DNA of 64,000 nucleotides, from contig CM054114.1 of the NCBI GenBank assembly GCA_028673005.1, positions 14,695,516 through 14,759,515 of the forward strand, read 5' to 3'. Numbering within the stretch: the first letter of the stretch is position 1; each line of letters starts with the position of its first letter. This DNA is from Tanypteryx hageni. Its lineage: Eukaryota; Arthropoda; Insecta; Odonata; Petaluridae. The translations under genes were made by a program, and so were the position numbers. A model generated the notes under the pieces. That model saw nothing but the letters and a program-made list of their open reading frames with translations. It was not told where the DNA came from and made no database searches. Of this stretch, positions 59,608 through 64,000 are shown piece by piece.

Positions 59608-59724
59608 AAAAAATCCTCATAAGGATTCGAACCGGGTGTCGTTTTTTAGCAGATTGTATAACAGATCGTACAGCAGATCGTACGGTGGGGCCAACACTCT
59701 AACCACTACACCACCGGCTCCCCC
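59608..59724 (-). mobile_element. tRNA-derived SINE head or tRNA pseudogene
   Basis: On the minus strand 'ggtggtgtagtggttagagt' is a strong A box and 'cccggttcgaatcc' a strong B box (about 59628-59641), but they are about 70 bp apart because of an insert with repeated 'cagatcgta'. The T-stem does not pair (CCCGG against CCTTA), so no functional tRNA is formed. It most likely seeds a pol III SINE. Confidence 0.5.
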
Positions 59725-61790
59725 GCGAGTGTTCTGATGAACACCCGGCGCTTTTATACTATATTTGCATTTTTATTGCCGAAACGCGAATGAATATTCA
59801 ATATTATAAACATCCTATTAATTGCTAAAATTTATTCTTTGACATATACCCAATTTTCTTGCTAGACAGCGACGTTATGTCGACGATTTGAAAGAATTAT
59901 AGCCATTGCACAAGGAACCATGAAAGAGTTTTCACACTAAACGTAATAAAAATGAACCTCATAATCTAAACCGAGGTCAGAAATAATAAAAATGACGTCG
60001 GAGACGATGTCGAGAATAATCGCAATATAAAACTACGCTTAATAATAATTAAGTGTGAGTTCTCGAATACCTTCGTGGCGGCGTAACTAACTCGACCCTA
60101 TGTTCCTCGACACCCTCCCGTTATCTCGCCGCAGACATCCTTACGGAACGATGAGATGTGTCTCTCCCACCAAATTTCTCCGTCTTTTAAGAATGCCGCC
60201 ATCTTCCTCCCCCCATCCTCCCCAGGACCATTCCGCCCTCTTATCCCCACCCCATTCCCTCCCTCCCCCTCATTTCCTAGTCCCTATGGCGCCCTCACCC
60301 TCTAACTTTCTCTCTCGTCCGCCCACCTCTCCTTCCATTATCCTCCCTCCCTTTTAATCTCCCCCTCTCTCCTGCCTTTATAAAGCGTTTCCCATATAAG
60401 GCGAGACTACCGTCAGTGACCGGGGTTGTCAGTTGGTCAGTCGGTGCGCACTGGAGCCACTTGTTGCGGAATGTTATACGCTCATTCATAATTATCACAG
60501 ATACACCCTACGCAACCATTTCGTACTCGATAGGCGATTAAATAAACGCACTTCTAATTTGAAGTCCGTCCCCTTTTATCTCTAGGCTCCTTAAAGGTTC
60601 CTTCGTGTATCTGTATGCATCTTACGAGGGAATCGAGCTACATATTTCCAAAGTAAAAAAAGTGGAACGCGCTTTCCATTTTTCTCTCCGCTATCGCCGC
60701 GGTAAGAAGGGACCCTAGTCAACGTTAACTCCGCTTGCAATCAACGTTAATCTCGCTTCGATTAAACGAGGCGAGCGCTCGAAGCGTGAACTACGACGGT
60801 CCCGTGCTATCCGTCTCGTCCCGTGTGATAATAAAATGCCATTTGAGAAAAAAATCCAATACTCCATACGATACATCTAGTTTCAAGAGAGAATTCTCTA
60901 GTTCCCTTTTAAGGCTGGGATCCAATTGATATCTACATAGCTTTAATAGCCATTATTAAGAGGTCCGGAAAATCAGAGGAGCATTCCGGCTACAAAGCAG
61001 CCACCATCAGTGGTGGTTCGCCGAAAGTTGATCTTGAAAATTGGAGCTAACAATTATTAATAAGATCCAGTTTAACAAATATGGAGCCTAAACATAAATA
61101 TGCACGAAAACAGGAGAGACTTCTGCGCTGCCATTCGGGATACGGCGAACCACCCTCTCATATCAGTGTACGAGTTTTAACTTTAAAAGAATATGTATTC
61201 AACAAAACTCGAAGACAAAAGCGATCGATCCTTAGAAGACACCATGCGCGTCATCCCAGCAGACGTGCTGAAAAAATCGAGATTAGCAGGCACAGCCTTG
61301 GTGGAGTCAAATATGGTAGTCGTCCAAAAAACTGACTCGAAAGATTCTCGGATGCCATGGCGAACGGAATTACATAAACCGGTTGGAGACTGATCCGTTT
61401 TTTAACAGCGCACCAAATCGACAAAACCTAATCGGCTTCGAAAAAAAAAATGTTTGAGACTTCTTCGTGACCAACTTTCGCGTAGATAATCAATGAATTA
61501 AAACCTGCAATCTTATAATAAAATGTACTCTATTAAAAGCACGCATTCGCGGAGAAAGTCATGCACTACCAAATTATATTACGTGGTTATATATGAACTC
61601 TAATTGGTAGTCAGTTCAGCCTTATTTCTTATCCGCTCCTTTAAAGCTAAAATTAAAATCGGTCTTGGAGTGCACAGCGCATGAAAACTTCTTACGTTTA
61701 GATTTTGGTTCTATTGCGAGCAACGCTGTGCTATTGGACAGTCACACGGTGCTCATCTATGATGCCGTAGATATCACCTGCGAGCACCAT
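59725..61790. other. Unannotated sequence; pyrimidine tract and CpG-richer patches
   Basis: Pyrimidine-rich at 60195-60375. The motif 'cggctacaaagcagcc' at about 60987 recurs from the hairpin at 8775-8998. A CpG-richer patch lies at 61085-61340. No gene recognised. Confidence 0.35.
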
Positions 61791-61799
61791 GACTTCTTT

Positions 61800-61918
61800 T
61801 TCTGCCAAAATCTATTAAAACACATTATTAGAGACTTTTTCGAAATTTTAGTGGTGCTCGCCTGTAGTTCTAGAAAAGAACTTGTTGCTCGCCACACTCA
61901 ACAGGTTAAAAACCCTTG
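61800..61918. mobile_element. hAT terminus, GAGCAACAGGT family copy 2
   Basis: On the minus strand the end reads 'caagggtttttaacctgttg', followed by 'gcgagcaacaag' and 'aggcgagcaccac'. It shares this arrangement with the end at 51519. The other end and the duplication were not found. Confidence 0.4.
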
Positions 61919-61941
61919 GCCTTGTGCGATGCGCTCTAAAT

Positions 61942-62160
61942 CAGCGGTTCTCAGCCTTTTTCGTCTTGCGTCCCACCAAGCATTTTGTCAAAAAACCATG
62001 GTGCCACCATAATAAAAACGTTTCCAAGAAACGGATTTTTACGCCAAATGCACTAATGGAAATTTTTAAGAATCTCAAATATTGCAATAATTTCGGTGAT
62101 AAAAAGCTTCATGATAATTATTTTCAAACTTCGCCTCCCACCTATACGATCTTCACGTCT
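61942..62160. mobile_element. hAT terminus (CAGCGGTTCTCAGCC)
   Basis: 'cagcggttctcagccttttt' at 61942 is a classic animal hAT end, followed by 'gtcccaccaagc' and 'tggtgccaccata'. The candidate duplication before it is 'ctctaaat' (61934-61941), but the opposite end was not found, so the extent is approximate. Confidence 0.45.
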
Positions 62161-62168
62161 CACTAGCG

Positions 62169-62303
62169 CAGGGGAGGGCAAACTTTTTACGTGGCAGTTT
62201 CTTAGGCGGGCCGCATAAACAGATGAAAATGCTTCGGCGGGCCACTTTGGGGTTCACATCGGAAGTGATTTGAGATTATGCGAGGGATCCTGTTAGTGAT
62301 AAT
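62169..62303. mobile_element. hAT terminus (CAGGGGAGGGCAAAC)
   Basis: 'caggggagggcaaacttttt' at 62169, with 'ggcgggccgcataaac' and 'ggcgggccacttt' behind it, is the well-known hAT end in which GGCGGGCC motifs follow the TIR. It is interrupted at about 62304 by the end of the next element. The partner end is outside the window or lost. Confidence 0.5.
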
Positions 62304-64000
62304 TAGACCGCGGATTTTTAGGTTCTAAAAATTAAGTTTTAGGCGACTAAAATAGGCTCTTTAAGTACCTTAATTAGGCTTTATAAAACGTAAAATAGGC
62401 TCTAAAAACTACTTCCAAAAACTATGTCCAGTAAAACACAACATCATTTCTGTCAACTATCAACTTTAATTCACGAAAAAAGACTGAAACATGCACGCAC
62501 GCAAAAATTGCCCGTCAATGAAACTTTATTGATTTGTGTTTTCAAAGAACAAAAATATTTTACTACTATGCATTGAAACTTATTCTTATGGTTAATATCC
62601 CATGCGTTACCGAGAAATGTACTATCTACATTACATATAGTAATACTGACTGAAAACACTATTCAAGTATATATTTAAGTACTACGCAGAGTGTTTGACA
62701 AAGTGTTTCATTCGAAATTCCCATAATGAATTTGTCACCTCTTTGTGTTTATTTCACAAATTTCCCGTAATTGGCCTCAAAATAAATAACAAGCACCTTT
62801 TCTAAGTTTTCTACCACAAAACTATGGCGTTTGTCAGTTAATATCATTTTGTAAGAGAAAAAGAACGTTCGACATCAACTGACGTGACGGGGGCGAACTT
62901 CAACTTGGGTACATGTTGAATTGGAATTTTGCACTCAACTTCACTGGATTTTCCTGCCAGTATATCTGCTGCTGTACATAGGCTCTGCAGTCCTGAGTTC
63001 TTTTGTAGCAACTTTTCTAGTTATGCTTTTACTTTTTCTCCCACTTCACCTGGAGCTTCCTTTATTTTTTGTTTCACTTCATTCAGCATAGCAGTTTTTT
63101 CGTAGATGGGTTTTCCTGAACCCTCTAATTCAGCAATAATCTGCACAAGGGATGTATAGTGGGATCTAATATACGCCAAATCCTTGGGAATGGAGGGATC
63201 ATCTAGCAACATTTTTGCCGAAGTGACGCAGGCAGCATCCTCGGCTAGATTTGTCACAACTTCCTTGACATGAAGGATATGCTCGCTGTAATATTCAGCT
63301 GCTTTCAGCCATGTGCCCCAGCGGGTGAGCACAGGCTCAGGTGGCAGAGGGACATCGGGCAGTTTTTCTCGAAAAGCCTGTATTCTTGTTGGTGCCTTGA
63401 CGAAGACCTTCTTCACGGTGGAGATCAATTTGTTCACCTTGGGGAATTCCAGTCTTATTTGCTCTGCTACGCGGTTCAAACCATGGGCAAGGCATGTCAC
63501 ATGCACAAGGGAGGGATAGAACACCTTGAGCAACTGCATGGCAGCAACCATGTACGATGCAGCATCTGTGTATAGGAGCAGGACTTTCTCTTCGTCTAGA
63601 TTTTTGGGATACAGCACTTTCAGTCCGTTGTTCACGAAGTGTGCTATTGTTTCCTGGTTTGTTTCGGCAAGTTGCTTCGTGCAGATGAGGTAGGCTCTGG
63701 ATGGCGCATCTGGGTCCAATTTCCCAACAACCAAGTTGGCCATGTATCTGCCAAGAGCATCAGTGGTTTCATCGACCGATATCCAAATATGTGAATCTCC
63801 AATGTCCTCCCGTATCCTGCGCATTGCGTCATCGTACGTGGGTTGCACGTAATTCTTGCGTAGCGTTGACTCGGAAGGTACCGACTGATGGCAGTATCGT
63901 TCTAGGAACTCCTTGAATGTTGGATTTTCCAGTGTTCTGAATGGAATGTTGGCTGCCACGATTGCGTGACACAAATCTGCATAAAACTGATTCTTCTTGC
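62304..64000 (-). mobile_element. DUF659-type hAT transposon (3' part)
   Basis: Runs from a terminus-like 'tagaccgcggatttttaggt' at 62304 to the window edge, with repeated TAGGCTCTAAAAACTA-like subterminal motifs at 62330-62420. It encloses the transposase pseudogene at 62749-64000. It appears inserted in the hAT fragment at 62169. 'gtgataat' (62296-62303) is the candidate duplication; its partner lies beyond the window. Confidence 0.6.
62749..64000 (-). pseudogene. hAT (DUF659) transposase, 5'-truncated by the window, broken
   Basis: The minus-strand frame ending at 63021 encodes 317 residues; it continues upstream past the right edge (DLCHAIVAANIPFRTLE), so the start is outside. Visible motifs, counted from the Cys-His after that leucine: ISVDETTD (66-72) and YTDAASYM (135-142), which likely carry the first two acidic catalytic residues; CLAHGLN (161-167); and LTRWGTW (216-222). 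The frame then hits TAA at 63021. The same frame resumes at once and runs to a typical hAT dimerisation motif, APVTSVDVERSFS (about 62870). A 1-bp loss near 62850 shifts the frame, and the rest (TDKRHSFVVENLEK...) continues to a stop at 62749. One stop and one frameshift make it inactive, though otherwise well preserved. Related proteins are often annotated as CGG triplet repeat-binding protein 1-like. Confidence 0.88.

Noticed and set aside
59608..59724. Functional tRNA gene on the minus strand
   Set aside because: A and B boxes are present, but their spacing is too long and the T-stem does not pair.
63021..63974. Intact host gene (CGG-binding protein-like)
   Set aside because: The motifs are those of a hAT transposase, and the frame continues past an internal stop and a frameshift to the usual C-terminus, so it is a transposon relic.

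Overview
This is eukaryotic nuclear DNA, most likely from an arthropod with a large, repeat-rich genome. It is AT-rich overall and nearly free of long open reading frames. It carries long polypurine tracts and (AT)n arrays, many hAT-type transposon ends with 8-bp target duplications, PIF/Harbinger-like and foldback-type inverted repeats, tRNA-derived SINEs, and 5'-truncated non-LTR 3' ends. A DUF659-type hAT transposase relic at the right edge is of a kind common in odonates, hemipterans and ticks. The species cannot be fixed from the sequence alone.

Layout. At 1-20 kb there are polypurine tracts, three of the four copies of one non-LTR 3' end (the fourth is at 28.7 kb), a 78-bp tandem duplication, a 224-bp hairpin, a SINE, and an RTE-like tail. 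At 19.4-27.5 kb there is a stack of hAT elements: a 757-bp non-autonomous element; a 3.4-kb element with a transposase C-terminus relic that hosts two younger elements (one with a perfect 8-bp TSD); and a 914-bp element with the TSD CATATATG. The 914-bp element shares its core, but not its ends, with the one nested at 21-22.4 kb. At 28-38 kb there are a 340-bp GA/GATA array, a head-to-head pair of PIF/Harbinger-like elements, a 244-bp hAT MITE with a perfect TSD, a 1.5-kb near-perfect palindrome built of ~145-bp tandem units, and a nested pair of TIR elements sitting between two (AT)n arrays. At 38-58 kb the sequence is mostly featureless, intron-like or intergenic. At 58-64 kb there is more transposon debris, ending in the hAT transposase pseudogene that runs off the right edge.

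Genes. The only host coding segment I can support is one short exon on the minus strand (43698-43793). It encodes a classical signal peptide, ends at a consensus splice donor, and lies under a CpG-rich promoter-like block (about 43.8-45.1 kb). If real, it is the first coding exon of a secreted or membrane protein gene transcribed leftwards, and some or all of the 43.6 kb to its left would be its first intron. Weaker exon-like signals are at 44842-44921 (+) and 49333-49405. No other host gene, rRNA, CRISPR array or functional tRNA is visible.
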